Shown here: positions 7,822 through 15,300 of the stretch, one piece after another | Position numbering within the stretch: the first letter of the stretch is position 1 | How the letters are laid out: the number at the start of each line of letters is the position of its first letter | DNA from: Malikia granosa | Lineage (GTDB): Bacteria > Pseudomonadota > Gammaproteobacteria > Burkholderiales > Burkholderiaceae_C | DNA length: 63,751 bases | Assembly: GCF_002980595.1 (NCBI RefSeq) | Contig: NZ_PVLQ01000040.1 | Location: 1-63,751 of the forward strand | Reading direction: 5' to 3' | Translations under genes and position numbers: made by a program | The notes under the pieces: generated by a model | The model's input: only the letters and a program-made list of their open reading frames with translations | Database searches by the model: none | What the model was told of the DNA's origin: nothing

Positions 7822-8745
7822 ATGGAACAAGACCCTGCCCTGCCGCACTGGCGGCCGACCCGTTTTGCCGGCGAGCCCCAGCTGCGCTTCGAGACCGACA
7901 GCGTCGAGCTGCGGGCCTGGCTGGACTGCCAGCCTGGATCGATCAATCGCAACGACACCGGCAGCCGCGGCATGGCCCTGCAGCTATGGGCCGACGAGTC
8001 GCTGCTGCTGGCCGAGTGGCCGCTGGGAGCGCTGCTGCCGGACTCCAGGCGGCTGGCCAGCGTCGGGGGCCGGGTCGCGCTGGCACAGCCAGCCGGCCAG
8101 GCCGGACGCCGGCTCGCGCTCAGGCTGGTCTCGGGCCAGCAGGGTGCCTGGGACCGGCTGCACGACTGCAAGCGCCTGCTGCGGCCGTACCGCTTCCTGC
8201 AGCCCGGCCTGACAGGGGCGCTGCAGGTCAGCATTGACGCGGGCCGGCTCGAGCTCGCGATCGACGGCATAGTCAATCCACGCCCGGCGGGCGAGCTCAG
8301 CGGCACGCTGGCGCTCGAGCTCTGGGCGCTGCAGCTGCCCTATGACGGCGGCAGCTTCCAGGGCCAGCCGCTGGGCAGCGTGACGCTGGGTTGCCTGGGC
8401 GGCCAGCAGCAGTGGAGCGATCTGCGCCCGAGCTGGCACTGGCCCGCAGCCGCGCCGGCAGCGAAGCCGAAGGGCCAGCTCACGCTGATGCTGCGCGAAT
8501 GGACCCCGGCCGCCTACGTGACGCGCGACTGGCGCGCGCTGGACTGGCCGCGCCAGCCTGGCAGCCAGTCGCTCTCGCTCAACCATGCGACGACCGCCAG
8601 GCTGCGCTCGCTGCCCGGCGTCAGCGACAAGCTGGCCAGACAGCTGGTGGCCTCGCGCCCCTACCACTCGCTCGAGCAGCTGCGGCGGGTGCGCGGCATG
8701 GACGAGCGGCTCTACGCCAGGCTGCGCGACCGGCTGGTGCTCTGA
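7822..8745 (+). CDS. Hypothetical protein with C-terminal helix-hairpin-helix
   Basis: A 307-aa protein without signal peptide or membrane segments. The first 240 residues are beta-rich and I do not recognise them. The last 55 residues (LNHATTARLRSLPGVSDKLARQL followed by a second RRVRGMDERLYARL unit) form two helix-hairpin-helix units like those of ComEA and other non-specific DNA-binding modules. The gene follows the DUF4139 gene by 59 bp, so they may share a transcript. A DNA-binding or scaffolding role is inferred only from the HhH tail. Confidence 0.72.
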   Translation: MEQDPALPHWRPTRFAGEPQLRFETDSVELRAWLDCQPGSINRNDTGSRGMALQLWADESLLLAEWPLGALLPDSRRLASVGGRVALAQPAGQAGRRLALRLVSGQQGAWDRLHDCKRLLRPYRFLQPGLTGALQVSIDAGRLELAIDGIVNPRPAGELSGTLALELWALQLPYDGGSFQGQPLGSVTLGCLGGQQQWSDLRPSWHWPAAAPAAKPKGQLTLMLREWTPAAYVTRDWRALDWPRQPGSQSLSLNHATTARLRSLPGVSDKLARQLVASRPYHSLEQLRRVRGMDERLYARLRDRLVL

Positions 8746-8796
8746 AGTCCGTCCATGTTCTGACGGCGGCTGATTAGCGATCCGCCCCGAGCCTGC

Positions 8797-9159
8797 TCAG
8801 CCGCCGCTGCGCTTGACCTTGAAACCCTCGGCCTGCAGGAAGGCGACGATCTTGTCGGCATGATCGCCCTGGACCTCGATCTGGCCGTCCTTGACCGTGC
8901 CGCCGCTGCCGCAGGCGGCCTTGAGGCGCTTGGCCAGCGCCGTCAGCGCCTCGGCATCGAGTGCCAGCCCGCGCACGACCGTGACCGCCTTGCCGCCGCG
9001 GCCCTTGGTTTCGCGCTGCACGCGCGCGATGCCATCGCCAGCGGGGACGGCCTTGAGTTGGGCACATTGGCATTGGGCCACCGGCTGGCGACAGCCGGGG
9101 CACATGCGGCCGCTGTCGGTCGAATAGACCAGGCCGCCGAGTTCACGCAAAGATTTCAT
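8797..9159 (-). CDS. yciH: SUI1/YciH-family translation initiation factor
   Basis: A 120-aa homologue of eIF1/SUI1. The core KGRGGKAVTVVRGL, the LAKRLKAACGSGGTVKDGQIEVQGDH signature and the C-terminal FLQAEGFKVKRSGG are all present and full length. A short cysteine cluster (C20, C23, C30, C32) near the N-terminus may bind metal. E. coli YciH influences fidelity of start selection and acts under stress. The gene converges with the HhH gene. Confidence 0.9.
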   Translation of the reverse strand: MKSLRELGGLVYSTDSGRMCPGCRQPVAQCQCAQLKAVPAGDGIARVQRETKGRGGKAVTVVRGLALDAEALTALAKRLKAACGSGGTVKDGQIEVQGDHADKIVAFLQAEGFKVKRSGG

Positions 9160-9254
9160 GTCCGGTTCGGTTCGGATGTTGATGCAGGGGCCCTATTGTG
9201 CGGCCTGCCTGAAGGCTACCCAACACCTCCGCTGGCACCCTCCCAGCCCCATCC

Positions 9255-9470
9255 ATGCCGAAGCCGTCTGCCGCCGACTGGGTCTTCCGGGGTTTGCGCG
9301 ACAGCGCCAATGCGCGCAACCTCGCCGGCCTGAACTTCGACCAGGCCGCGAGTGCATCCGGCATCCGGCATCCGGCATCCGCTATGCGCATGCAGGGCCG
9401 TGCACTGGTGCAGCGGCCGCAGGACCTGATCGCCCAGCTGACCCAGGCCTGGCTCCGGCTGGCGCGCTAG
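9255..9470 (+). CDS. Hypothetical protein, 71 aa, with an internal heptanucleotide repeat
   Basis: An open frame between the SUI1 gene and nsrR. It ends two bases inside the opposite-strand nsrR stop (convergent). The product reads MPKPSAADWVFRGLRDSANA and ends LIAQLTQAWLRLAR. Third positions are GC-rich, as in real genes here, but no family is recognised. Four tandem copies of a 7-bp unit lie in the middle, so any gain or loss of one unit would shift the frame. It could be a real small protein or chance coding potential. Confidence 0.4.
   Translation: MPKPSAADWVFRGLRDSANARNLAGLNFDQAASASGIRHPASAMRMQGRALVQRPQDLIAQLTQAWLRLAR
9354..9381 (+). repeat. Tandem repeat, 4 x 7 bp (GCATCCG)
   Basis: Four perfect uninterrupted copies of GCATCCG. 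The unit length is not a multiple of three, so slippage would change the frame of the small gene in which it lies. Confidence 0.9.
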
Positions 9471-9949
9471 GACAGCGCTGTCACCGGCTGATCGGTCCTG
9501 CGAGTGGGCATGGGCAGCGCCTGTGGCTCGACCATGCGCTGGGCAGGACGGATCAGATCGGCCACGGTGGCGTCATCGAGCACGGCCAGGTAGGCCGACA
9601 TGGCCTCGGCGAGGACATTCTTGAGCTGGCAGCTGCCCACGATGCGACAGCTGTTGCTGCCCGCATCGAAACATTCGACCAGGTTGAAATCGGTTTCGGT
9701 CAGGCGCACCACCTCGCCGACCCGGATCTGGTCGGCGGGCTTGAGCAGGCGCAGGCCACCGCCACGGCCGCGCGTGGTCTCGAGCCAGCCCGCCCCCGCG
9801 AGCGTCATGGCGATCTTGGTCAGGTGGCTGCGCGAAATGCCATGCACCTCGGAGATTTCGCCCACGGTGGGCGGTCGTGCCCGCTCCTGATGGATGGCGC
9901 AATACATCAGCATGCGCAAGCTGTAATCGGTCCACTGTGTCAAACGCAT
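9467..9949 (-). CDS. nsrR: Rrf2-family regulator, NsrR-type nitric-oxide sensor
   Basis: Transcriptional repressor of 160 aa. It has an N-terminal winged helix (YSLRMLMYCAI and GISRSHLTKIAMTLAGAGWLETTRGRGGGLRL) and three cysteines in the order C93, C101, C107 (VECFDAGSNSCRIVGSCQL), the ligand set for the Fe-S cluster of NsrR. In its family, NO damages the cluster and releases NO-detoxification genes. The recognition helix fits the family. The divergent neighbour is a SirB2-type membrane protein, and no hmp or nor gene is in the window. Targets are therefore probably elsewhere. Confidence 0.88.
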   Translation of the reverse strand: MRLTQWTDYSLRMLMYCAIHQERARPPTVGEISEVHGISRSHLTKIAMTLAGAGWLETTRGRGGGLRLLKPADQIRVGEVVRLTETDFNLVECFDAGSNSCRIVGSCQLKNVLAEAMSAYLAVLDDATVADLIRPAQRMVEPQALPMPTRRTDQPVTALS

Positions 9950-10024
9950 GGCGGCTGCTAGCTATGAAGAAGCGGGAAGGCCAAGCCGAACCGGCAAGCT
10001 ATACCCAAGGAACTGCTACGGAAA

Positions 10025-10504
10025 ATGGATTCTAGCTTGATAAGGTTCATTGCGTATGATTATTATCATTCCACCTCTAAAAGCCCGATTGCCGTGACCC
10101 TGATCGACCAAGCCCCCTGGCTCTATCCGACCCTGCTGTGGGCCCACCGGCTGCTGGTGGGCCTGAGCCTGTGCCTGTTCGCGCTGCGCGGCCTGGGCGC
10201 GCTGTGGCAACAGGACTGGATCATGCGGCGCGGCGTGCGCAGCGCCAGCGTGGCGATCGACAGCCTGCTGCTGACGGCTGGGGTCAGCCTGTGGGTGCTG
10301 CTGCGGCACAACCCCTTATACGAAAGCTGGCTCTCGACCAAGCTCGCGCTGCTGCTGCCCTACATGGTGCTGGGATCGTTCGCGCTCAAGCGCGCGCGCA
10401 GCCGGGGCGCTCGCCTTGTCTTCCTGCTGGCGGCGCTGCTGTGCGCGGCGGCCATGGTCACGATCGCGCGCACGCGCGATCCGCTGGGCTGGTGGCCCTG
10501 GTGA
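10025..10504 (+). CDS. SirB2-family inner-membrane protein
   Basis: A small hydrophobic protein with about four membrane helices (LLVGLSLCLFALRGLGALW, ASVAIDSLLLTAGVSLWVLL, KLALLLPYMVLGSFAL, LVFLLAALLCAAAMVTIA). The layout and the WAHRLLVGLSL start of helix 1 fit the SirB2 family, whose function is poorly known. The first ATG gives 159 aa, but its first 23 residues run through an operator-like dyad. A GTG at 10094 would give a tighter 136-aa protein starting VTLIDQAPWLYPTLLWAHR. I list the longer form with that caveat. Confidence 0.7.
   Translation: MDSSLIRFIAYDYYHSTSKSPIAVTLIDQAPWLYPTLLWAHRLLVGLSLCLFALRGLGALWQQDWIMRRGVRSASVAIDSLLLTAGVSLWVLLRHNPLYESWLSTKLALLLPYMVLGSFALKRARSRGARLVFLLAALLCAAAMVTIARTRDPLGWWPW
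10056..10069. promoter_or_regulatory. Fur/NsrR-like AT-rich dyad
   Basis: ATGATTATTATCAT is a perfect 5-bp inverted repeat with a 4-base spacer in otherwise GC-rich DNA. The minus-strand context AATGATAATAATCAT resembles part of a Fur box. It lies near the start of the SirB2 gene and about 110 bp from nsrR. If it is an operator, the downstream GTG start of the SirB2 gene is the more likely one. The protein that binds it is unknown. Confidence 0.45.
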
Positions 10505-10511
10505 AAGGCGG

Positions 10512-10895
10512 TCAGGGCTGCGACGACAAGCGGCGCGGATCGAGTTCGCGGATGCGGCGGTCCTCGTAGTAGCCGCCGTATTCGGTGTAGCGCAGGAAGG
10601 GCTTGCCGCAGGCGCGGCAGGCCCAGACCTCGCAGCGGTTGGCCGGATGGTGCGCGAGCGAGATCGGCGCCAGCGGCGACCAGGCATCGACGCCAGGGCT
10701 TCGGACTTCCTCCAGCGTGGGCTCCTCGTCGCCCGGCAGCCAGAGCGCGCCGAGCGGCTGCAGCGCCTCGTCGGTCTCGGTGCCGGGAAAGGACTCCCAG
10801 CCCGGACTGGCGTAGGGACTGCAGGCGCTGCAGGTCGGCTGGCTGCCGTGCTCCTGCGCGATCCGCGTGACCTGTTCGGGACTCAGCGGCGACAT
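10512..10895 (-). CDS. Hypothetical zinc-ribbon-like protein, 127 aa
   Basis: A soluble protein with two CxxC motifs: CSAC near residue 22 and CRAC followed by GKPFLRYTEYGGYYEDRRIREL near the C-terminus. The pattern suggests a small zinc-binding fold, and the Tyr-rich tail is distinctive. I take the ATG (MSPLSPEQV) rather than a TTG 12 bases upstream. It starts 8 bp after the stop of the preceding 17-kDa-antigen-like gene in the same direction, so the two form an operon. No family name is recognised. Confidence 0.65.
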   Translation of the reverse strand: MSPLSPEQVTRIAQEHGSQPTCSACSPYASPGWESFPGTETDEALQPLGALWLPGDEEPTLEEVRSPGVDAWSPLAPISLAHHPANRCEVWACRACGKPFLRYTEYGGYYEDRRIRELDPRRLSSQP

Positions 10896-10903
10896 GGCGG
10901 GCC

Positions 10904-11455
10904 TCAACGCGGATAGCCCGACTGGGAATAGCCAGGCTGGGGATAGCCGGCCGGCGGGCGCGGCACGATCGGCGTGATCTGCAGCTGCACATACTGGCCC
11001 GGGTCGCTCGGCATCTGCACGCTGTACTCCTTGCCGCCGAACTCGTAGACCACGTGGTAGCCGCTGACCCGGCTTTCGTAGACGGTCTGCGGGTAGCAGC
11101 GCCTGACCATCTGGGTCTCGGGCGGTGCCTCGCCCTCGATGCTGTTGCCCAGGATGGCGCCACCGAACAGCCCGAGCATGGTGGCGGCCGCCTTGCCGCT
11201 GCCCTCGCCGATCGCGTTGCCGAGCGCGCCGCCGGCAATCGTGCCCATCAGCGCGCCGGCACCGGACTTCTGGCCGCCGCGCGTGACGGCCTCGTCCTGG
11301 CAGACCTGGCGGCTGACCGGCACCTGCTGCATGACCGGGGTGCTGCTGATGACGCGCGCCATTTCCTGCTGCGCCTGGGCCGAAGCGGCGATCAGACCGA
11401 CGGCGGCCAGCAGCGCCTTGACAAGCAGGGGAACTGATCGGAATCGTTGTTTCAT
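10904..11455 (-). CDS. Glycine-zipper 2TM domain protein (17-kDa surface antigen-like)
   Basis: An envelope protein of 183 aa. A signal peptide (VKALLAAVGLIAASAQAQ) is followed by a cysteine-containing region (RQVCQDEAVTRG). A glycine-zipper hairpin comes next (GALMGTIAGGALGNAIGEGSGKAAATMLGLFGGAILGN, broken in the middle by GSGK). A C-terminal domain follows with YHVVYEFGGKEYSVQMPSDPG, and a Pro/Gly/Tyr-rich tail ends it. There is no lipobox Cys at the cleavage site. Family members are periplasmic or outer-membrane proteins of unclear role. It is co-directional with the zinc-ribbon gene. Confidence 0.83.
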   Translation of the reverse strand: MKQRFRSVPLLVKALLAAVGLIAASAQAQQEMARVISSTPVMQQVPVSRQVCQDEAVTRGGQKSGAGALMGTIAGGALGNAIGEGSGKAAATMLGLFGGAILGNSIEGEAPPETQMVRRCYPQTVYESRVSGYHVVYEFGGKEYSVQMPSDPGQYVQLQITPIVPRPPAGYPQPGYSQSGYPR

Positions 11456-11562
11456 GGGGGTGGTTGCGAGGTGCAGTGAAACGGCCGGCCCTTGGAGCCG
11501 CAAGGCCAGGCGGGCCAGGCTTGGAGCCTGTGACCGCGGTGAAAGTTCATTGCGAGCCGGAC

Positions 11563-12195
11563 TCACTTCTTGCTGCCGATCTTGCCTTCCTGGCCGGCCA
11601 GCAGGCGGCTGATGTTGCCGCGGTGGCGCCACAGCAGCAGCAGGCTCATGACCGTGACGACCAGCGCGACCGCGGGACTGCCATACCAGGACCAGCTCTC
11701 GCCGCTGGCCAGCACATAGAAGCCGGGCGCGAACAGCGCCGCAACGACGGCCGCCAGCGAGGAATACTTCAGCACCAGCGCCACGAACAGCCAGCTGCCC
11801 AGGGTCGCCAGGCCGAGCAGCGGCTCGAAGCCCAGCAGCACGCCAGCGGCGGTCGCCACGCCCTTGCCGCCCTTGAAGCCGAAGAAGAGCGGGAACAGGT
11901 GGCCCAGGAAGGCCGCCATGCCGGCTGCCGCCAGCGCACCATCGCCCAGGCCCCAGGCCGAGCCCCAGTGCGCGACCAGCCAGACCGGCAGCCAGCCCTT
12001 GGCGCCGTCGAGCAACAGCGTCGCGATCGCCGCCTTCTTGCTGCCCGAGCGCAGCACATTGGTCGCGCCGGGGTTCTTGCTGCCGTAGCTGCGCGGGTCG
12101 CTCAGGCCCATGACGCGGCTGACGATCACCGCGAAGGAGAGCGAACCGATCAGATAGGCGGCCGCCACGACGGCCAGGGTAGTCAGGTCAAACAT
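11563..12195 (-). CDS. plsY: Acyl-phosphate:glycerol-3-phosphate acyltransferase PlsY
   Basis: Integral membrane enzyme that makes lysophosphatidic acid from acyl-phosphate and glycerol-3-phosphate, the first step of phospholipid synthesis. The 210-aa protein has the three PlsY cytosolic motifs: GSLSFAVIVSR, RSYGSKNPGATNVLR with the acyl-phosphate loop, and HLFPLFFGFKGGKGVAT. There are five hydrophobic helices. The start MFDLTTLAVV puts the first helix at the N-terminus as usual. Its partner plsX is not nearby. Confidence 0.95.
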   Translation of the reverse strand: MFDLTTLAVVAAAYLIGSLSFAVIVSRVMGLSDPRSYGSKNPGATNVLRSGSKKAAIATLLLDGAKGWLPVWLVAHWGSAWGLGDGALAAAGMAAFLGHLFPLFFGFKGGKGVATAAGVLLGFEPLLGLATLGSWLFVALVLKYSSLAAVVAALFAPGFYVLASGESWSWYGSPAVALVVTVMSLLLLWRHRGNISRLLAGQEGKIGSKK

Positions 12196-12226
12196 GCTTG
12201 GTCCAAAAAAGGCATTGCGGCGGGGT

Positions 12227-13288
12227 TCAGGCCGCGGGGTCGCGCTGTTGCCAGCGGATCTGGTCGATCGCCTGCAGCAGCTCAGGCGACAAGGTGGTGC
12301 CCCAGGCATCGAGGCATTCGTCGAGCTGGGCCAGGCTGGTCACGCCGATGATGGTGGAGGCGACCTGCCACTTGGTGTAGCAGAAGGCCAGCGCCAGCTG
12401 GGTCGGGGTCAGGCCATGCTCGCGCGCCAGCGCGTTGTAGCAGCGCGCGGCGGCCAGCGAGTCGGCCCGGCCCCAGCGCTGCTTGCGCATCGACTCGTAG
12501 CGGGCCATGCGGCCGACATCGGCCTGCTGCGGATCGAAGCCGATCTGATCGTACTTGCCCGTCAAGAGGCCGAAGCCCAGCGGCGAGTAGGCCAGCAGCG
12601 ACACGCCCAGGCGGTGCATGGTCTCGTCGAGCCCGTTCTCGAGCGTGCGGTTGATCAGGCAGTAGGGGTTCTGCACCGTGGCCACGCGCGGCAGGCCGTG
12701 TTGCTCGGCCAGCCGGACGAACTCGTGCACGCCGTAGGGGGTCTCGTTCGAGAGGCCGATCGCGCGCACCTTGCCCGCGCGCACCAGCTCGGCCAAGGCC
12801 TCTAGCTGCTCGTGGATGCTGGCGCAGGGCTTTTCCTCGGCCGGGTCGTAGTAGATCTTGCCGAAGGCCGGCACCGAGCGCGCCGGCCAGTGGATCTGGT
12901 ACAGGTCGATGCAGTCGGCCTGCAAGCGGCGCAGGCTGCCGTCGCAGGCGGCCAGGATCTCGGCCCGAGTCAGGCCGGACTGCTCGCCGCGGATCCAGGG
13001 CATGCCGCGCGAGGGCCCGGCGACCTTGGTCGCGAGCACGATCTTGTCGCGCGCGCCCGGATTGGCCGCCAGCCAGTTGCCGATGATGGTCTCGGTCGCG
13101 CCGCAGGTCTCGGCGCGCGCCGGCACCGCGTACATCTCGGCGGTGTCGATGAAGTTGATGCCGCGCTCGAGCGCGCGGTCCAGGATGGCGTGTGCATCGG
13201 CCTCGCCGACCTGCTCGCCGAAGGTCATGGTGCCCAGGCAGATCGGGGTGACGCGCAGTTCGCTCGCGCCCAGTGGTATCAGGTTCAT
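12227..13288 (-). CDS. Aldo/keto reductase, Tas-like
   Basis: A cytosolic NADPH-dependent oxidoreductase of 353 aa in the Tas (YgdS)/AKR11-12 branch. The catalytic tetrad is visible: D48 and Y53 (INFIDTAEMYAVP), K88 (VLATKVAG) and H133 (LYQIHWPAR). The NADP-binding GVTSLAQLDECLDA segment is near the C-terminus. The insert RGEQSGLTRAEI after the second strand is typical of Tas. I start at the ATG of MNLIPLGASELRVTP. It is followed by plsY after 31 bp in the same direction. The natural substrate is not known. Confidence 0.9.
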   Translation of the reverse strand: MNLIPLGASELRVTPICLGTMTFGEQVGEADAHAILDRALERGINFIDTAEMYAVPARAETCGATETIIGNWLAANPGARDKIVLATKVAGPSRGMPWIRGEQSGLTRAEILAACDGSLRRLQADCIDLYQIHWPARSVPAFGKIYYDPAEEKPCASIHEQLEALAELVRAGKVRAIGLSNETPYGVHEFVRLAEQHGLPRVATVQNPYCLINRTLENGLDETMHRLGVSLLAYSPLGFGLLTGKYDQIGFDPQQADVGRMARYESMRKQRWGRADSLAAARCYNALAREHGLTPTQLALAFCYTKWQVASTIIGVTSLAQLDECLDAWGTTLSPELLQAIDQIRWQQRDPAA

Positions 13289-13371
13289 GGTGTTGCTCTC
13301 TGGTCCGTTTGAGCCGGATTTTGTCACGGCGCCGGGCCTGGGCCGTCACGGCTTGCCGCAATAATCCAGGG

Positions 13372-14328
13372 ATGTACCAGGCCATCCGAACCTCAAGCAG
13401 CCGCTTCCTGACCATTCGCGAGCAGCGCTACCATGTCCGACGCTGGGGCGAGTACCGCCCGGGCAGCGTCCCGCTGGTGCTGCTGCATGGCTGGATGGAC
13501 GTCTCGGCCTCGTTCCAGTTCGTGGTCGATGCACTGTCGCAGCAGCGCTTCATCATCGCGCCCGACTGGCGCGGCTTCGGCCTGACGCGACCACTGGGTG
13601 CCGGCCAGGACCCGACCGACTACGGGCCGGTCGACCACTATGTCTCGCCGGCCGAGTACCTGGCCGACCTCGATTTCCTGCTCGACGCGCTCGATGCCGA
13701 GCTCGGCCGCGACAGCGGCGCAGCGATCGACCTGGTCGGCCACAGCATGGGCGGCAACACGGCCATGATCTATGCCGGGGTGCGGCCCGGGCGGGTGCGC
13801 CGGCTGGTCAACCTCGAGGGCTTCGGCCTGCCCGCGACGCGCCCGGCGCAGGCCGCGCGGCGCTACGCGAACTGGATCGACCAGCTCAAGGCGCTCGAGC
13901 GCGGCGAGCTCGCGCTGCAGCAGTACGACAGCCTGGAAGGCGTGGCGCAGCGCCTGATCAAGACCAACCCGCGGCTCGATGCAGCCAAGGCGCACTGGCT
14001 CGCGCAGCACTGGTCGGCTCGCAACGAAGCCGGCCGCTGGCAGATCCTGGGCGACGCGGCGCACAAGGTCGTCAGCGCCCTGCTCTACCGCGCCGACGAG
14101 GCGCAGGCGATCTGGCGCTGCATCCAGGCGCCGACGCTGATGGTCGAGGCCTCGGACGACAGCCTGGCGCGCTGGTTCAAGCAGGGCGAGTACACACTCG
14201 ATGAATTCCACCAGCGGCTGACCGCCGTGCCCGACTGCCGCCGCGCGCGGGTCGAGGACGCCGGCCACATGCTGCACCATGACCAGCCGGCCGCCGTGGC
14301 ACAGCTGATCGAAGAATTCCTGGACTGA
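13372..14328 (+). CDS. Alpha/beta-fold hydrolase
   Basis: A 318-aa serine hydrolase. The oxyanion HG motif (LVLLHGWMD, residues 36-43), the nucleophile elbow GHSMGG with S125 and the catalytic histidine H299 (EDAGHMLHHDQP) are all in place. A helical cap lies between them. It is divergent from the aldo/keto reductase and nearly touches the next gene (1 bp), so it is translated with the downstream exporter. The substrate is unknown; epoxide, ester and lactone hydrolases share this fold. Confidence 0.88.
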   Translation: MYQAIRTSSSRFLTIREQRYHVRRWGEYRPGSVPLVLLHGWMDVSASFQFVVDALSQQRFIIAPDWRGFGLTRPLGAGQDPTDYGPVDHYVSPAEYLADLDFLLDALDAELGRDSGAAIDLVGHSMGGNTAMIYAGVRPGRVRRLVNLEGFGLPATRPAQAARRYANWIDQLKALERGELALQQYDSLEGVAQRLIKTNPRLDAAKAHWLAQHWSARNEAGRWQILGDAAHKVVSALLYRADEAQAIWRCIQAPTLMVEASDDSLARWFKQGEYTLDEFHQRLTAVPDCRRARVEDAGHMLHHDQPAAVAQLIEEFLD

Positions 14329-14329
14329 G

Positions 14330-15217
14330 ATGCAGCGCTCGAGCCTGAAAGCGGACCTGCTGATGGTCCTGACCGCCGCCATCTGGGGCAGCACCTTCGT
14401 CGCCCAGCAGCTCGGCATGGACGGCGTGGGCCCGTTCAGCTACACCGGGGCCCGCATGCTGCTGGGTGTCGCGCTGATCGCGCCGCTCTGGAGCTGGCGC
14501 GGCGGGCCCTTCGCCAGCCTGCCGGTACAGCCCAGCCAGGGCCTGTGGGGCGCGGGCCTGCTGCTCGGGCTGGTGCTGTTCTGCGCCATCAACCTGCAGC
14601 AGGTCGGCCTGCTCGGCACCTCGGTCAGCAATGCGGGCTTCATCACCGGGCTCTATGTCGTGCTGGTGCCGGTGCTGCTGCGCCTGGGCGGCACCCACAT
14701 CACGCGCCAGGCCTGGATCGCGGTCGCGCTGGCCACCGCCGGCCTCTACTTCCTGAGCGTCAAGCCCGATGCGGGCATCGCCGCGGGCGACTGGCTGCAG
14801 CTCGGCGGCGCCCTGCTCTGGGCGGTGCATGTGCTGCTGGTCGGCCGGCTGACCCGGCGCCACGACCCGCTGCGGCTGTCGGTGCTGCAATACCTGGTCG
14901 CGGGCCTGCTCTCGCTGGCGGTGGCACTGGGGCAGGAGCGCATCACGCTGGACGGGCTGCAGCAGGCCGCTGGCGCCATTGCCTGGGGCGGGGTGCTCTC
15001 GATCGGCGTGGCCTACACGCTGCAGGCGATCGTGCAGCGCGATGCGCTGGCCTCGCACGCGGCCGTGATCTACAGCAGCGAGGGCCTGTTCTCGGCGCTC
15101 GGCGGCTGGCTGGTGCTGAACGAGCAGATCGGCCTGCGCGGCTGGAGCGGTGCCGCCCTGCTGCTGGCGGCCATGCTGCTGGCGCAATGGCGCTTCAAGC
15201 CCGCCAGCGCGGGCTGA
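14330..15217 (+). CDS. DMT-superfamily transporter (EamA family)
   Basis: An inner-membrane protein of 295 aa with ten hydrophobic segments arranged as two EamA repeats. The first begins LMVLTAAIWGSTFVAQQLGMDGVGPFSYTGARMLLG, and the second runs through LGGALLWAVHVLLVGRL to the C-terminal EQIGLRGWSGAALLLAAMLLAQW. Members export amino acids, nucleosides or other metabolites. The start codon follows one base after the hydrolase stop, indicating translational coupling. The substrate cannot be read from the sequence. Confidence 0.88.
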   Translation: MQRSSLKADLLMVLTAAIWGSTFVAQQLGMDGVGPFSYTGARMLLGVALIAPLWSWRGGPFASLPVQPSQGLWGAGLLLGLVLFCAINLQQVGLLGTSVSNAGFITGLYVVLVPVLLRLGGTHITRQAWIAVALATAGLYFLSVKPDAGIAAGDWLQLGGALLWAVHVLLVGRLTRRHDPLRLSVLQYLVAGLLSLAVALGQERITLDGLQQAAGAIAWGGVLSIGVAYTLQAIVQRDALASHAAVIYSSEGLFSALGGWLVLNEQIGLRGWSGAALLLAAMLLAQWRFKPASAG

Positions 15218-15300
15218 ATCGTACCTGGGCCGATCGCCCGCAAATCGCGCAAGCATGAGAAAATCGCTCGTTTTGACCGATTACAGAGAGATTCAAGATC

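Noticed and set aside
9354-9381. CRISPR array
   Set aside because: The repeats are 7 bp and directly adjacent, without spacers.
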